From positions 1 through 5,241 of the forward strand of contig JAWRKD010000113.1 of NCBI GenBank assembly GCA_040307135.1: a stretch of DNA of 5,241 nt, in the 5' to 3' direction. Below are positions 5,219 to 5,241 of this stretch, in pieces (the stretch's first letter is position 1; each line of letters begins with the position of its first letter). This DNA comes from Aminidesulfovibrio sp040307135 (lineage in GTDB: Bacteria; Desulfobacterota; Desulfovibrionia; Desulfovibrionales; Desulfovibrionaceae). The position numbers and the translations under genes were made by a program. The notes beneath the pieces are model-generated. The model saw nothing but the letters and a program-made list of their open reading frames with translations, was not told the origin of the DNA and ran no database searches.

Positions 5219-5241
5219 ACTATTTCGCGCCTCTCGGGCTC
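5215..5241 (+). CDS. Start of a downstream operon gene, cut by the window edge
   Basis: Only nine codons are visible (MNYFAPLGL). The ATG overlaps the secretin stop as ATGA (5215-5218), and a consensus AGGAGG is 7 bases upstream, so this is very probably a real, coupled gene. Its product cannot be proved from nine residues. By context it should be a pilus or secretion component. Proteins of the ExeA/GspA/MshM AAA ATPase family often start with an aromatic-rich M-x-Y-F-like segment ending in GL, which this resembles, and mshM follows the secretin gene mshL in MSHA operons. A PilB/GspE assembly ATPase is the other main option. Confidence 0.75.

Noticed and set aside
1..5241. Search for CRISPR arrays, tRNA/rRNA genes, insertion sequences, attachment sites or phage genes
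   Set aside because: I saw no regularly spaced repeats, tRNA-like cloverleaf, transposase or integrase motifs, or terminal inverted repeats. The base composition of the genes is uniform.

Overview
The window is a GC-rich bacterial operon segment. It carries the inner-membrane alignment complex and the outer-membrane secretin of a type IV pilus or related type II-like secretion machine. The four complete genes are strongly biased to G or C at third codon positions. That bias, the PilM-N-O-P-Q-like order and the style of the proteins suggest a Desulfovibrio-like sulfate reducer. This taxonomic guess is inference from sequence style only.

Layout: bases 1-507 have no gene I can support. They hold a GC-rich stretch with small hairpins, an AT-rich island at about 237-325 containing a tandem 11-bp repeat (the best place for a promoter or operator), and a GC-rich leader with more hairpins. 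One tightly packed plus-strand operon follows: a 638-residue PilM-PilN fusion (508-2424, GTG start), a PilO-like protein (2429-2974), a PilP/GspC-like bitopic protein (2988-3518, TTG start), a lipoprotein secretin of the PilQ/MshL class (3521-5218), and the first nine codons of another gene (from 5215). Gaps are 4, 13 and 2 bases, then a 4-base ATGA overlap, so the genes are probably co-transcribed and translationally coupled.

How they work together: in the characterised T4P systems, cytoplasmic PilM binds the N-terminal tail of PilN. PilN and PilO form a coiled-coil and ferredoxin-like heterodimer in the periplasm, PilP links this dimer to the secretin N-domains, and PilQ is the outer-membrane pore. 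Here PilM and PilN are one chain, as in T2SS GspL. The PilP-like protein has a membrane helix instead of a lipid anchor, as in T2SS GspC. The secretin is itself a predicted lipoprotein and has no visible AMIN domains, as in MSHA-type and type IVb secretins. The machine therefore looks intermediate between textbook T4aP, MSHA and T2SS. I see no wholly unknown system. The most interesting points are the direct PilM-PilN junction that keeps the PilN docking motif, the degenerate actin-like nucleotide site, and the tandem repeat in the promoter region.
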